The notes under the pieces are model-generated. The model made no database searches and was not told the DNA's origin. It was given only the letters and a program-made list of their open reading frames with translations. The position numbers and the translations under genes were made by a program. A DNA stretch of 64,000 nt from NCBI GenBank assembly GCA_037043015.1, contig CM073321.1, forward strand, positions 1,307,001 to 1,371,000, given 5' to 3'. Source of the stretch: Bryum argenteum. Taxonomy: Eukaryota > Streptophyta > Bryopsida > Bryales > Bryaceae. This document shows, piece after piece, positions 21,348-32,914 of this stretch (the stretch's first letter is position 1; each line of letters begins with the position of its first letter).

Positions 21348-21924
21348 ACAGCCCAAAAAACGCTCCGGGACGACATGATGGAACAAGTTCGTGTCCTCCA
21401 AAATGAGCTGGAATTGCGTGCGACTCAACCGAACGAGGAGACATCTCTACCCTCTACGTGAGATGCAACTATCTTTTGCCAGCAACCTCCTTCCCATTGT
21501 CAGCCAACAACATCAAGCTTCAGGGACGACACCCACGTCCTTGCAAACCTACTAAAACAGGTCGTCAACTGCAAAATTCAAGTCTCCCTGCGGGATTTAC
21601 TGCGCCTCTCCCCAACACTGCAGTCCGCCCTCGGATCCCACCTCATCCCAAACAAGACGATAGATCCAACAATACTATAGATTCACATCCATAGTATCCC
21701 CTACCCAAGACGACGGACGCCCAACTGTTTGCGGCCAAACTCGACTGGTCCCGTACCAACTCAACAGCAACCGACTTCATCGACTTGGCAATGACAACCG
21801 ACTTTGCCTTATACTCCCAGTCGATAAGAGCCGAGAAATATTACAGGAGCTGCACAAAGAAAATGCAAGCGGCCATTTTTCACACAACAATACAATCCAA
21901 AAAATCCTTGATGTCGGTTACTGG

Positions 21925-22970
21925 TGGCCACCCCTATTTCGCGACACAGTTGACTACTGTCGAACTTGCCACGATTGTCGATTGTAGGGTGGACTTCCGA
22001 AGACAGTTACCACCAAACTCTTCACCCAACTCCCAGCCAAGCCATTTATGAAGTGGGGAATCGACTTCGTCGGCCTAGTCAAGAAGATCGGACACATTGC
22101 TTGTCGCTACCGACTATGCCACCAAGTGGGTCGAGGCAAGAGCACTCCGCAGCAATACTGCCAAGGAAATTGCCTAGTTTCTCTATGAAACTATCCTCAC
22201 CCGCTTCAGATGCTCTCTCCACCTCGTCAGCAACCACGGTGGACATTTCATCAACTCGACAATCCAGGAGTTGAAGGAACATTTCTTACTTCTCCATACC
22301 ACGTCGACAACGTATTACCAACAAGGCAATGGACAAGCGGAGTTGACCAACAAAGTCATTGTACGGTTGCTCGAGAAGCTTGTCAGCAAAAATCGCAACG
22401 ACTGGTATATTCAGCTCCACACCGTCTCGTTTGCCTATCAAACCGCTTACAAAGTGGTCACTGGTCATACACCCTTCCAACTCGTGTATGGCCTCACCCC
22501 TCTCATGCTGACAAAGTACATTGTGCCGATCACGAAGTCGACCGACCCAGTTGACTTCACACCCCGTCGAGTACTGTCCGCCCGCACATTTAACCTTAAG
22601 CGCTTAGACGAGGATCGACTTCACGCCGTCCCACAACATAGCGCCAAACAGTGCGAACCATGCGCAATGGGCCAATACCCAACGATAGTCGACCCAATAC
22701 CATGTGGGTGACTATGTCCCGTGGCATCTGAAAGGCACTAATCTACATGCGAGTAAATCAAGGAGCAAGTGGTTTGGTCCCTATCAAGTTCAGTATATGC
22801 TACCGAACGATACCGTCTTACTAGTCAATCTTCAGCACTTCGACCTCGACCCAGTAATTGTCAACATCAACAAACTCAAACCTTATCAACTACCGCACGG
22901 CTGCGCAGAGCCAACCATTCTGACACATGCCCTCACCAAATCCGCAATCCAAGCTCTACAAACGCCAAAT
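21925..22970 (+). pseudogene. Integrase remnant of element G2
   Basis: A zinc-binding part (YWWPPLFRDT..CRTCHDC) starts at about 21925. KWGIDFVG and DYATKWVEARAL with the first catalytic aspartate follow, then NGQAELTNK (about 22325), TPFQLVYGLTPLML, and the C-terminal WFGPYQV..NKLKPYQ. At least four frame changes break it. Confidence 0.85.
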
Positions 22971-23472
22971 GAAGACGACTCAACCGTACCCGACCCGATC
23001 CTCGTCAGCCGACTCGACTGGTCAACGCGACCAACTGGTCAACGACCGCCGCCAAATTTATGGCCGCCCGACCTAAACATCACATCAAGGCGCAGACCAG
23101 AATTTGAAAATCGAGTATTTACGCCTATGGGGAATCACACTTTCCCCCTTTTTTGCCGCCGCCTTTCCTCGCAATTGCGTCCATCGTCACAGCTGTAGCC
23201 GCGAGCGTGTTGAGAGAATTGCGCTTCTCGCAATCGAGCGTGAGTGTCGATTGAAGCTCAGGGAGTGTGAACAATGGAGTGCGAGGGTTTGCGCAACCTT
23301 CTCACCGCAATAGTAGACGAGGGAGACCTGTACTCTCCTCTCAAAGTCGACTAGGGTTTTGCTTTCTATGCAATATAAGGTATTTGGAGATACGGTTCCT
23401 CTCTCGATAGCTCGACTAAATAGAAAGTCGACTTGACCTGTCGCTACTGTCTAGTCGAGTCTCTTAGTGAAA

Positions 23473-23477
23473 CCAAT
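23473..23477. repeat. Target-site duplication CCAAT, right copy
   Basis: Pairs with 17734-17738. Confidence 0.7.
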
Positions 23478-24650
23478 TAAGGGTTGTTATTGGAAAACAC
23501 CCCTTAACATCTAGTAAGGATTGCCTAATCTCATCACTAATGTCTACTCCTAGCTTATCGTGTTCTACCCCTTTCTTTAATTCTATTGGGGGTGGATCAT
23601 CTAATGGCTGGTCACTTTGGGGTACTTCCTTGGAATTTCCTTCCGGACTGCCACTATGTTTCTGGTTGGCTCGAGTATTCTTCTTCTTGTGCCAAGAACC
23701 AAATTCTGCAGCTTCCTTACTGGAGCTTTGCGTGGAGACTTTATTCACTTCAACCTCCTCTACAACCGGCAGATCCTCTTCATGGCATCATTTGGGCGGA
23801 TTCTCCACTCCGGCTGAGTGACCGTAGTTCAACGCGGTCATTTTCTGGGGTGGTTCATCCACCATTTAGGGGTCAGGTTTCACTCGAGGTGGCTTCGGGC
23901 AGTTGGTCTCATGGTGACCATACTCGTGGAAGCTTTGGCATGGAAGGGTCGAGACAGCTGCGTTACCCTGTGCGGGTGGGTTCATGCATCCGGTGGCGTA
24001 GTGTCCATACCGGCCACACGAGTAGCACTGTACCTCTGCCGCGTCCATATCCGGGTTAGACCAGGTAGATGTACTGAACGTCACTATCCTCATAACTGTC
24101 ATCATCCGACATGGTATACTGCACTCCGGTCTCCGCCTTCACGTAATGCAACGCCTTCTTAGCTATAGCGTGGGGGCTGTCAGAGGCAAAGTGTCTTGGT
24201 TCACGACATCGCGAGCACCAAACATTAGATCAGTTACCTCAATGGAGCTTCCGTGGCGCCCGCTGTTCCATGAGGTTCACCTTGATGGCGCGGAGTTCTT
24301 TCAAGATTTGCTTAATGTCGTCCTCTGGTTTGACTCGCTATCTGGTTCTCCTTCTTCCTCCGACTCTTTCTCCTGGTTGCTGTCAACCTCAGAGCTAACC
24401 GACTCCATCTCTTCTTTCTTCTTCTGCCGGTCCAAGTCGCGCTGCTTCTTGTTCTTCTCTTTCTTTAGAGGACACCATAGCGACAACACCAAATCTTCGT
24501 AGTCCTGAGCAGCCTCCATCGCTGCCCGGAGTGTAGCCGGTTTGGTTCTTCGACTCTCAAAGGCCATATCACTAGGAGATCGGCCATGGACCACTGAAAA
24601 GCCACTACCGATGCGATGTCTGTAGTGACTTTCTGAATAAGGGCCTTCTA
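23478..24650 (-). pseudogene. Gag of Ty3/gypsy element G1
   Basis: From right to left: a helical part (SDMAF..RRTKPATLRAAMEAAQDYED), a charged KKEKNKKQRD tract, and acidic stretches. Two zinc knuckles follow, CYSCGRYGHYATGC and CQSFHEYGHHETNC (about 24030-23890; the second has F in place of the second cysteine). It then continues to 23478, where element G2 interrupts it. Frames change several times. The N-terminal part is missing at the join near 24650. Confidence 0.8.
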
Positions 24651-25011
24651 AACTATATTCTAACTATGTCCTAAAAGTGTCCTAAATCTATCTTAAGTCT
24701 AATCAAAACATGTCTAAATTAAGTCCAATTCTACTTAACCTAAATCTAATCTCAATCTAACATTGACCTAATTTGACCTAGCTTAGACCTAGTTTGAATC
24801 CCTAATTTTGACCTAATTGATCTAATTACCCTAACTTAACTTCTATGAACATTTCTAACTTTAAGGATTTTTATTTTTTATTTTTATTTATTTTTTATTT
24901 TTTTCTTCTTTTTTCTAATGAGTAAAACGTGCCTAAACAATTGTTGTTCTTCAAAACTTCAATAATTGCCTTCCAAGCAATGGCTTTGAAACTCCCGGCA
25001 GACGCACCAAA
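24651..25011 (-). other. Leader of element G1 with a primer-binding-like site next to the LTR
   Basis: Directly inside the LTR edge the minus strand reads TTTGGTGCGTCTGCCGGGAG. This resembles the primer-binding region of Athila/Tat-type elements. The rest is a CTAA/CCTAA-rich low-complexity leader (about 24650-24850) and a T-rich run (24870-24910). Confidence 0.6.
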
Positions 25012-26235
25012 TGTGAGCCCAAAAACTGCACGGGCCCTAGAGTGCAAAACTCTATTCTAAAATTGAACAGAAGCTTCAATCTAGTCTAGACCATATAATA
25101 GACATTCACCTTGGTGAAAGCCAATGACTCAAAAAGCAGTGAGAACTTTGTCTCTAGCTTTAGGCACATAACATCCTCAAATAGAATCAAATACGAACTC
25201 CAGTTGCACTGTCTAGGTTCTGTCAACAGCAACAAAAGCTGCCAGTGCTAGCTAGCTACAAAATGTCGATATTAACTGCCGAACTTATTCTAGTATGTAA
25301 AGAATACGAAGCTCTAGGAAGCCATGCATCTGCGTGGCATCCGCCTTAACAAGATTTGAAGCTGAACGTTTAAATACGGAACTTTCTCTAGATCAGGTCG
25401 ATGCAGAAGCCCTTCTCCAGCACCTAGTCCTTGATGTCAGCGTGAACAATGCCGGGGCCACGTGCGACACTCCGGATTTTTGGCTCTGCACTCCGTAGCC
25501 AATGCACGAACGGCCGATCATAGCCGACTCCCTCAACAGCTCCTTCTACATCGACGATGCTCTCGTTCAATTTCGTCACGAACTTGATCATACCCTTGCT
25601 TACCACGTTGTCCTTCAGCTGAGCAACGCTGCACGGTGAAACCCGTCTCTCAAGAAAATACACCGTTCGGCACGCTGCGTCGACTCCTGAAACTTTCAGC
25701 TCTTTATCATGAAACTTCTACTTCACAAAAAAACTCTAAATTGAATACCACATTGAAACTAACATGCTAAGAGGGAGAGAATTCTCTTCCTTGTATCATC
25801 AAAATTATAGAACCGGTCACCTCAATCAGTGAGGGCGACCGGCAGAATTATTACAGAATGAAGAATCGAGGAAATTAGTGCGGTCGCCGGCCCGTATAGT
25901 GTGGGCGGAAGCAAATTAGTGCGGCGAGCAGGGAATTAGTATGGGCTGCGCACAATTAGTGTGGCCTGCGGGTAAATAATGTAGATAGGGAAACTTAAAC
26001 ATAGCCTATCTAATAAATACTGCAGCAAAGAATTAGAGTGGCTGCACTTACAAAATAGACTATATGAACATAAATAAGAGCTTTGGGCACTCTAAAAATC
26101 AGATGAAATATTATATTGCAACGATTAGGCCTAGTTAGGCTAGAAATTAGGCAATTACCTCAATTATTTTCATATACACTCTAAATACGCACAATTTAGC
26201 AATTAAAGGCTATTGAGCCGTTTAAGCGGCTCACA
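25012..26235 (-). repeat. LTR of element G1 (1,224 bp), with an aspartyl-tRNA synthetase fragment inside
   Basis: Starts TGTGAGCC and ends GGCTCACA, a perfect 8-bp inverted terminus with TG..CA. The left edge abuts the primer-binding-like site. The right edge abuts a second copy of the G1 gag, so the element inserted into a relative of itself. It contains a short tandem repeat (AATTAGTGYGG..., about 25878-25985) and the AspRS-like segment. Confidence 0.75.
25424..25740 (-). pseudogene. Fragment of a eukaryotic aspartyl-tRNA synthetase (anticodon-binding OB fold)
   Basis: The minus strand reads VVSKGMIKFVTKLNESIVDV and EG (about 25617-25552). It closely matches the conserved MVKF...ESIVDVEG segment of cytosolic AspRS N-terminal OB domains. 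A frame-shifted ETGFTVQ just before it (about 25660-25640) matches the R-x-x-x-x-TVQC strand of the same domain. A diverged tail (KIRSVARGP..HADIKD) then runs to a stop. Only this part of the enzyme is present, and it is broken, so it is a captured gene piece within the LTR of G1. Confidence 0.65.
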
Positions 26236-26530
26236 TTGCTGTCAACCTCGGAGCTGACGAACTCCGTCTCTTCTTTCTTCTTCTGCCGGTCCTGGTCGCG
26301 CTGCTTCTTGTTCTTCTCTTTCTTTGGAGGATACCGTAGCGACAGGGCCGAATCTTCGCAGTCCTGAGCAACCTCCATCGCTGCCCGGAGTGTAGCTGGT
26401 TTGGTTCTCCGGATCTGGAAGGCCATATCACTAGGAGACCGGCTATGTACCACTGAATGGCCACTACCGGTGCGATGTCTGTAGTGACTTTATGAATAAG
26501 CGCCTTCACCTTTTGGTCGTACTATCAAAC
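26236..26530 (-). pseudogene. Second gag fragment related to G1
   Basis: About 270 bases (26236-26506) match 24378-24648 at high identity (SPSDMAF..RRTKPATLRAAM, KKEKNKKQRD). It carries on past the point where the other copy is truncated. It flanks the G1 LTR and is the likely target into which G1 inserted. Confidence 0.8.
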
Positions 26531-28809
26531 TTTCTCAGATTTCTTCTTTGTAATCTCGCTCAACCGGTCGGGGCTCTCGCTTCTCCTCCGGCTTCTCATA
26601 AAGTGTGAACAAATGCGTCCATGAGCTCTCGCTAGTTAGCTCGTGATATTACTGATTGAAGTCATTTTCCATGTAAATGTTACCAATGATAGTTATTAAC
26701 CATATAAATGGTACTAACATTAGTTGGTGGAGGGCTTCATCTTGGAGCAAAAACCCACTTGTGAAGAAATTGACGCCGAATTGTTGAAGGAGAAGGGTGC
26801 AAGGAAGCGCTCCATTTCAAAGTCTAATCTCTATGTGGTTTTAGGTGTGTTGGAGAGCCGATTAAGACCGGATCACCCAGCACACCCAATTCTTATGCAC
26901 CTCAAATAAGTGACTTAGAACTTTGATTGGAATGCATGGAATACAACATTCAACAGACATTCAAAGATCTTCATATTCCCACAACCACTGCATAGCTAGG
27001 AGAGGAATAAACAATGAAATATAGAACATTGTCCTCTATTTTTGTTCAACAAGCGGAAGTTAAAGCACCTCCCTCTCTAGTAGGTGGAACCATATTTCAA
27101 AAAACTTCTCCAATAAAGGTATTTGGATACTTCAGTTTTCAACATACTACCTAATGAGGGGCTTCTATGATATGTCCTTATAAGGGACTACTATCTCTAA
27201 AACAAAAGGGAGTATTTGCTTTACATAGTGCGACGGCTACTACTGGATGTTTTGTGAGACCCTATAGTCATATTCATTATTTTATTAAGCTACTAACCGT
27301 AGTCATCATGTAAATTTCAATATGATATCTTGTGTCATATTTCCGGAATGCAGTATGACAAAATTTAGCTATGTGTTTTGGAATATATTACTACTTATAG
27401 TGTAAGAGACGGTATTGACTTTAATCTAAGCAGTCACATAGACGAGTGCTTAGCGACATTGTACAATCATATGATTATGGGCCGTTACTATGTGTAATCA
27501 CAATATGCTTGGTATTGTGACAGCTTGTCATTGTAGTTGGACAATGTGCTACGACTAGCATTAATCATATCCACTGATAATGCTACAATTCTAACTTCAC
27601 TAAAGCGTCCAATCATACAAACATTGATCGTGCTAATGTGGCGTTGCAATACAACATAATTATAAACAAATAGAAAAGCACGGCACATTCAACTCCAACG
27701 AGCATTCAATGCTTAAAAAAAAATATGAATTGGAGAAGAAAGAAGTCAAAAAATAAAAGACTACTGAATCGTCAAGGAAAAACTTGTGTTTGTTACATAC
27801 AAAAGATAAAAACTAAATTAAATGCATACCATATTTCCAAAATAACAAAAACCTCGAATCTCCTATGATTTGGTGATGCTTTGTATGAACTTCATTGGCC
27901 ACAAAATAAATTTATTCCCGCAGTTGTCACTGTCATTATAGTATGGTCAGCAAGGAGGTATACTGCCTCGTATGAAATGAATTAATTGTCCTCACTACCG
28001 TTGACAAGGAGGGACACATGTCCTTGCTTAATTGATTTCCTTTGTAGGATTTCTCTAATAAAGGTATGTAGATACTTTAGTATTTTTTTTAACAACTAAT
28101 ATTATAATTTACTCTTGAGTCGAAATAGTCATGTACTAAAGTCACAATTTGGTTCGGAGTTTCTACAAGAGCAATTATTGCAAGTCATATTCCATAATGA
28201 CCTAAATATGAAGCGGCGAAAAGCTTTACAAATATGACTATCTAACTTACTACTAAATGTGTCTTAATTAAGTCATTTTTCACAACATTATATGACTGTG
28301 AAGTACTTTATGTGATTATATATACATGACTACACATGGTCATCAATAGTCAACAATAGTCAAAAATTTCTTACTATACTTAGTCATTTGTAGTCAAAAA
28401 TATATGACTACACTTAGTCATGTGTTGTCATACATTAATGACTATATCTAGTCATTAGTCAAAGGAACATTGGTCAAGACCTGTTTGAGGATCTAAAATT
28501 GGATCAGGTACGCATCTTTGAGGACGACAACCTCAAAAGTGATCATAAGGAAACCTAGTCACAAGTATCCGGGATGTCTAGGAGTAAATAATTCTCCTAG
28601 TCACATATCATCCTAGTCTCTAGACACCATTGGAACTACACATAGTTACGAAAGTTAGTCATAAAATGCTTAATCTGTTGTAGTGTTATCCTCAGTAGCT
28701 TGATGACACATAGTCAAAGAAAGTGATAATAAAGCAACTCTTACTATTTCAAGTAATACATTTCCAAAAAAATATTTTGATAAATTTTTTGGTGCAATGG
28801 TGTCATTAA
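26531..28809. other. Mostly non-coding, AT-rich
   Basis: A short frame at 26724-26909 (EEIDAELLKEKGARKRS..) has no recognisable family. 27095-27135 and 28045-28085 share an ATAAAGGTATNTRGATACTT segment, probably part of a repeat. 28260-28470 is dense in AGTCAT/ATGACT words. No RNA gene is seen. Confidence 0.4.
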
Positions 28810-29155
28810 CCCTTAAATGTCTGGTTGTACGGTGGAGGGCAGCCCATGGTATAATTCTTGAGGATTTGGTGTATGGGGCAGTCCGGGGAAGGAATACGGT
28901 TCACAGTCGCGAGCGCGATGGTGAAGCTGCAAGTCGGGCAACTCCTACATCCTCTCTCCATAGACACGATAACATAGGGATCCAAGTCGTAAACACATGG
29001 ATCAAAATCGTGAACTCCGAACTTCAAGATTGAAGCCCTCGTCCCGTCCCGATCAATTTGACACCTCTCGCATGACGTACCCCCAGCCGACCAAGCTGCT
29101 AAAGTCTTTCGAAAAGGTCAAACGGCCCCCTCGGGGCCACTCGGACATTTAAGGG
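28810..29155. mobile_element. TTAA-flanked MITE, piggyBac-like ends (346 bp)
   Basis: Flanked by TTAA at 28806-28809 and 29156-29159. Terminal inverted repeats CCCTTAAATGTC and GACATTTAAGGG are perfect over 12 bases. No transposase. TTAA targets and ends beginning CCC are the hallmarks of piggyBac-type elements. Confidence 0.75.
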
Positions 29156-29159
29156 TTAA

Positions 29160-29849
29160 GATGAAGATAAGTGACTTTTAAGAAGAAAAGCTTGAATGTG
29201 TTATAAATTGTTTAGGGGAAAACTTAGATGCATAATAAACTGTGCATTCCCTTATTCTATTGAAATTATGGTTGATGAGCAATGTAGAGACCTTAAAGCT
29301 TAGATTAGCCTCATACAGTTGAGATATTTGATGATGATTTAAAGAGACTGAACATCTGAGAATCAGTACAAATCACATCTGTAGCTCCTCAAAATTGACC
29401 ATAAAATGTTGATTAGGCTCTTAACGGACGAAGGGGTCGAGTTTCACCGATGTGCAACTCTTTTTAGTTTCATCAAAGAGAGGAGGTATCACTTGTGGGG
29501 TGCGGTCCCCGTTGATTCATTTATTTACACACAAATGCCCCCAAACAAAAGCTGAACACCAAAGAAACGCAAAATCGTCGTTCCTGCTAAACTTTCATCT
29601 TCCTTCTCTGAAAGATCCTCACGAATTCTTCGACAATTCTCCGTTCAAGAAGACTCAAATTATAGGTTTTTGCTGTTCCTAAGCTGGTGCATTTGAGAAT
29701 GTCCAATGTGCTGAAACGTTGAAGGATTAATGAACCAGATGTAAGCCCACCATCTACTCAGAATCTACACACCGGAACTTAAAATAATCTATTGATTTCA
29801 AGAAAAACAGCCGGGTACAGTAGGCCAGCTTGCACAAAGCCCGCTAAAT
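29160..29849. other. 3' flank of the DeSI-like gene
   Basis: No coding sequence is supported. The stretch 29700-29849 is probably the 3' untranslated region and polyadenylation region of the minus-strand gene. Confidence 0.4.
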
Positions 29850-31260
29850 TCAAGCAGCATTCGGAGCATGGCAGGAAGCAACACCTCTATTTTTATGCCT
29901 CTCCAAAACTCGCCGAGCAGCTAATGCTGCAGCTTCACTAGCTGTCGGACTCCCTGATGCCATGATGAGAGCAAACTCCTGCGTGATTTCTTGAGCGACT
30001 TTTTCTCTAACATGAATCAGATCATGGGCTGCTCGCGAGGCAGGCGGATTTACAGATGTTCGTGAATCCTTACCAGCGATGTGCTCACTTTTAACAACAG
30101 CCCTGGTCACACCTGCCAGTAAGAATATAGAGGCTGTCAATTGCAATGAGACAAAATCAGGACAGGATGTATGATAAGTTTGATGAGAACAAGCCACACG
30201 CATGTGTGAACGAGTGAGGGCTGACTATTCAACAATATGGAGAAGGTACATGAGGACATACCCGAAGGCTTTGGCGGTGTTGTGACTCGGGCAGGCGAGA
30301 CGTTCAGCGGCGCAGCCTCTGGACTGATTGATTGAGGTGAACGTGACGGAGAAACTAGAGTTAAAGTAGATACATTGGACGATGTTTGACTTGGAGAGAC
30401 TGCTGCTGCTGCACTGATAGGCGCCGCTGGAGATTGCAACGATGTGGGCAATTGGACATTGGCAAAGTTGGGCACCGCTTGCCCAGACCCATCTTGGTAC
30501 GGTGCTGCAGGGACTCCACCGTTCCGCAAAGCAGTCTCCAAGTTCTCTATCAATGGCCCTGCTGATACACATGGAAGGTAAGAAAAACTACATATAGCTA
30601 GAACAACCATCCCTAAAATTAAACACAGTCTCTGAATGGATTTTTAATTACCTAGCACAGGACCCATGGGGCTACTCATAACTTCCTCAGGAAGCCGCAA
30701 AATGTGTTCTGGAATGCCTGAACCCACCAAAAATTGGCAAACCTCATCCGAGAAATTGTTGCAATTGTGTTTCATAAGGTTGTACGTCTCCTGCGTATAC
30801 CGTGGTTGGATGTCTCGCAAGTACTGCTCAAAAATCTCCTGTGGAACCCGCGTAGTACCAAGTTCTGCTACTTGTACAGGCTTCCCATACGGACTTTGCT
30901 TCATTGGTACACTTTGTATCCCTCCACCGAAAAAATATTCCTGTCCATACACCCCAACACCCGTGTGCCAAATGGCTTCAATCGCTTTACCCAGAAACTG
31001 CGACGAAAGCTGACGAGCCAGCCCTTGACTAAGGTCGTAGACATAGAGTTCAACTTTCCATCCGTCCTGTCCCACAGCAGAATGGTCAGAATCACGAAAG
31101 GACTTTTTAAACAGCAAGTCTGTAAAATCTGTCATTTTCGGATGCAGTGACAAACATAGTGCACCCAGACGTATGACGCTGCACCACACACCTGTGCCAT
31201 CACTCGGTGGGCTAGGATAACGAACTTTAGGTTGATGGACTTGATGAGTCTCACCTGCAT
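29850..31260 (-). CDS. PPPDE/DeSI-type thiol isopeptidase (deSUMOylating isopeptidase-like)
   Basis: The exon model is 31260-31255, 31066-30652, 30561-30262 and 30112-29850. Lengths sum to 984 bases, giving 327 residues and a stop, with all donors GT and acceptors AG. The PPPDE domain spans about residues 6-140: VELYVYDLSQG at the start, the catalytic His36 in IWHTGV, YFFGGGIQ, and the catalytic Cys104 in KHNCNNFSDEV. Both catalytic residues are present. The domain continues into LPEEVMSSPMGP, as in plant members. The C-terminal half is Ala/Ser/Pro-rich and ends in a helical, basic tail (AARRVLERHKNR). Family members cleave SUMO or ubiquitin-type isopeptide bonds. The exact substrate cannot be told from sequence. 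The first exon contributes only M-Q. An alternative start at 31135 would need no first intron but adds a tail not typical of the family. MITEs flank the gene on both sides. Confidence 0.85.
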
Positions 31261-31769
31261 CGAAGTAACTCAAAGTCAGAATCCTCGCAAAAACAGTACG
31301 CAGTGTGGGCAACTCTTAAAGAAGTGCCAGAAACAGCCAAGTCAGGTCACCAATAGCAATGTGCGACCCGTTGTGCTACATCGAAATACAGATACGGTCC
31401 AGGTACCATGGAACCAGCATTGACAGGCAACGTCTCTCATAATAGAACTACCGTATCGGCTTATCATTAACCGATGTTTCACCAGAACCACAAAACGCCC
31501 GGGAAAACCGCCCGCTGCGGGCACGATAATGCAGAAGTCAGGCCACTGCAACACAAATGGTACTCAGTAACGTCTCACAAGTCCGTGACTACACAGAATT
31601 CCCTGCACGTAGCAGGGATAAAGCTTGATGCTTAGATACAACCAGCCTCAATGACAATAGACAACACTGAGGCCTCAAACTCCGCACAGATCTAAACTGA
31701 TGTTGAGGAAACAGATAGGTGCCTCCAAGCACAGCTACTTAGCCTGCGCACATAGCCCAGCCTCGACAC

Positions 31770-32064
31770 TAAGGGCGGGACAGTGGAGGACCTACGCCTC
31801 CTTGCCCGCCCACAAAACCCTGCCCGCATAAAATAATTTGGGAGTAAATTTGCCCCCTAAATTTTTGTTGTTGATGTCACCAATGTCATCATGGGACACA
31901 TCTCAGGGTAGATCAGAGTCACAGATCCCATTTTTAAACTCAAAATCTGAAAAAAAATATTGTAGGGCCTCCAAAAATGCAAAAATCAGATTTATACGAA
32001 TTTTTTCCGGGCAGCGAGTATGGGCGGGCAGCGGAGGCGTAAGTCCTCCACTGTCCCGCCCTTA
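31770..32064. mobile_element. MITE with 32-bp inverted ends and a TA target
   Basis: Left end TAAGGGCGGGACAGTGGAGG and its reverse complement at about 32033-32064 match over 32 bases with one mismatch (CCTACG/CTTACG). Flanking TA duplication is plausible, as the terminal TA is shared. No coding capacity. The ends differ from those of the TTAA elements. Confidence 0.75.
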
Positions 32065-32187
32065 GAGACGAGGATAGCCCAGGCAATTTGCTTGGGCCGA
32101 TGGGCTGGCGGGCTGGCGGGCCCCACCCCACGTAAATGGGGGCAAGTGGCAGCCTGTGGGCTTCCCTTTTCCTTTTGGGCTTGTTAA

Positions 32188-32548
32188 CCCTCAAACGCCC
32201 ATGGGGCTAAAACGGGCAGCACAAAATTGGATCACAGCATCTTTTGGACTCGGGCATCATGAATAGTGCACTTTTTGAACTTGGGCACAATGAATGAACC
32301 AATCAATGATGAGCTTGCAACCTCCTACAAGGTTATGTACAACCCCAACCTACCTACCGCAATCCTTTCAAACCATAAAATCATACATACAAATTGTGAT
32401 TTGAATTGTAAAATTTCACTTTTTGAATGCATCATAAGACGGTGACCAGTTTGACATCAAAATATAAGTGAAAAGTGGATTATAGTGAGAGCTACAGAGA
32501 AGATTCTGTTGGAATCAAGCCCCTCGGGCTTGCTTGGGCGTTTAAGGG
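32188..32548. mobile_element. TTAA-flanked MITE, piggyBac-like ends, copy 1 of a touching pair
   Basis: TTAA at 32184-32187 and 32549-32552. Ends CCCTCAAACGCCCA and TGGGCGTTTAAGGG. The body matches the next element at high identity. Confidence 0.8.
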
Positions 32549-32552
32549 TTAA

Positions 32553-32914
32553 CCCTTGAAGGTCCTTGGGGTGTGAAACGGGCAGCCCAAAATTGGATCA
32601 CAACCGTTTTTGGACTTGGGCATCATGAATAGTGCACTTTTAAAACTTGGGCATCATGAATAGACCAATCAAATGATGAGCTTGCAACCTTCTACAAGTT
32701 TATGTACAACCCAACCTATTTACCACAATCCTTTCAAAGCACAAAATCAATCATACAAATTGTGATTTGAATTGTAAAATTTCACTTCTTAAACGAATCA
32801 CAAGAAATTGACTAGTTTGACATCTAAATATAAGTGAAAACTTGAGTACATTGAGAGCTACAAGGCATATTCTCGTGGAAAAGAGCCCCTCGGGCTCACA
32901 AGAACCTTTAAGGG
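32553..32914. mobile_element. TTAA-flanked MITE, piggyBac-like ends, copy 2
   Basis: Shares the TTAA at 32549-32552 with copy 1. The right TTAA is at 32915-32918. Ends CCCTTGAAGGTCC and GAACCTTTAAGGG are imperfect. The body is about 85% like copy 1 by eye, for example the shared words TGGGCATCATGAATAGTGCA and AATTGTGATTTGAATTGTAA. Confidence 0.8.

Larger units (their letters stand above)
17739..23472 (+). mobile_element. Ty3/gypsy-type retroelement G2, inserted in G1, lacking reverse transcriptase
   Basis: Flanked by a 5-bp CCAAT duplication and placed exactly between the gag and protease of G1. The first 450 and last 450 bases share weak similarity (CTCGAC..AGTCGACTTG..), as expected for diverged LTRs, but the ends are GT..AA and not clean TG..CA. 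Inside are gag remnants (20.2-21.4 kb) and an integrase (21.9-22.9 kb). No RT or RNase H is visible, so it is deleted or non-autonomous. The whole element is rich in TCGAC/GTCGA words. Confidence 0.7.

Noticed and set aside
28797..29033. 78-codon open frame
   Set aside because: It lies wholly inside a TTAA-flanked MITE and has no recognisable domain.
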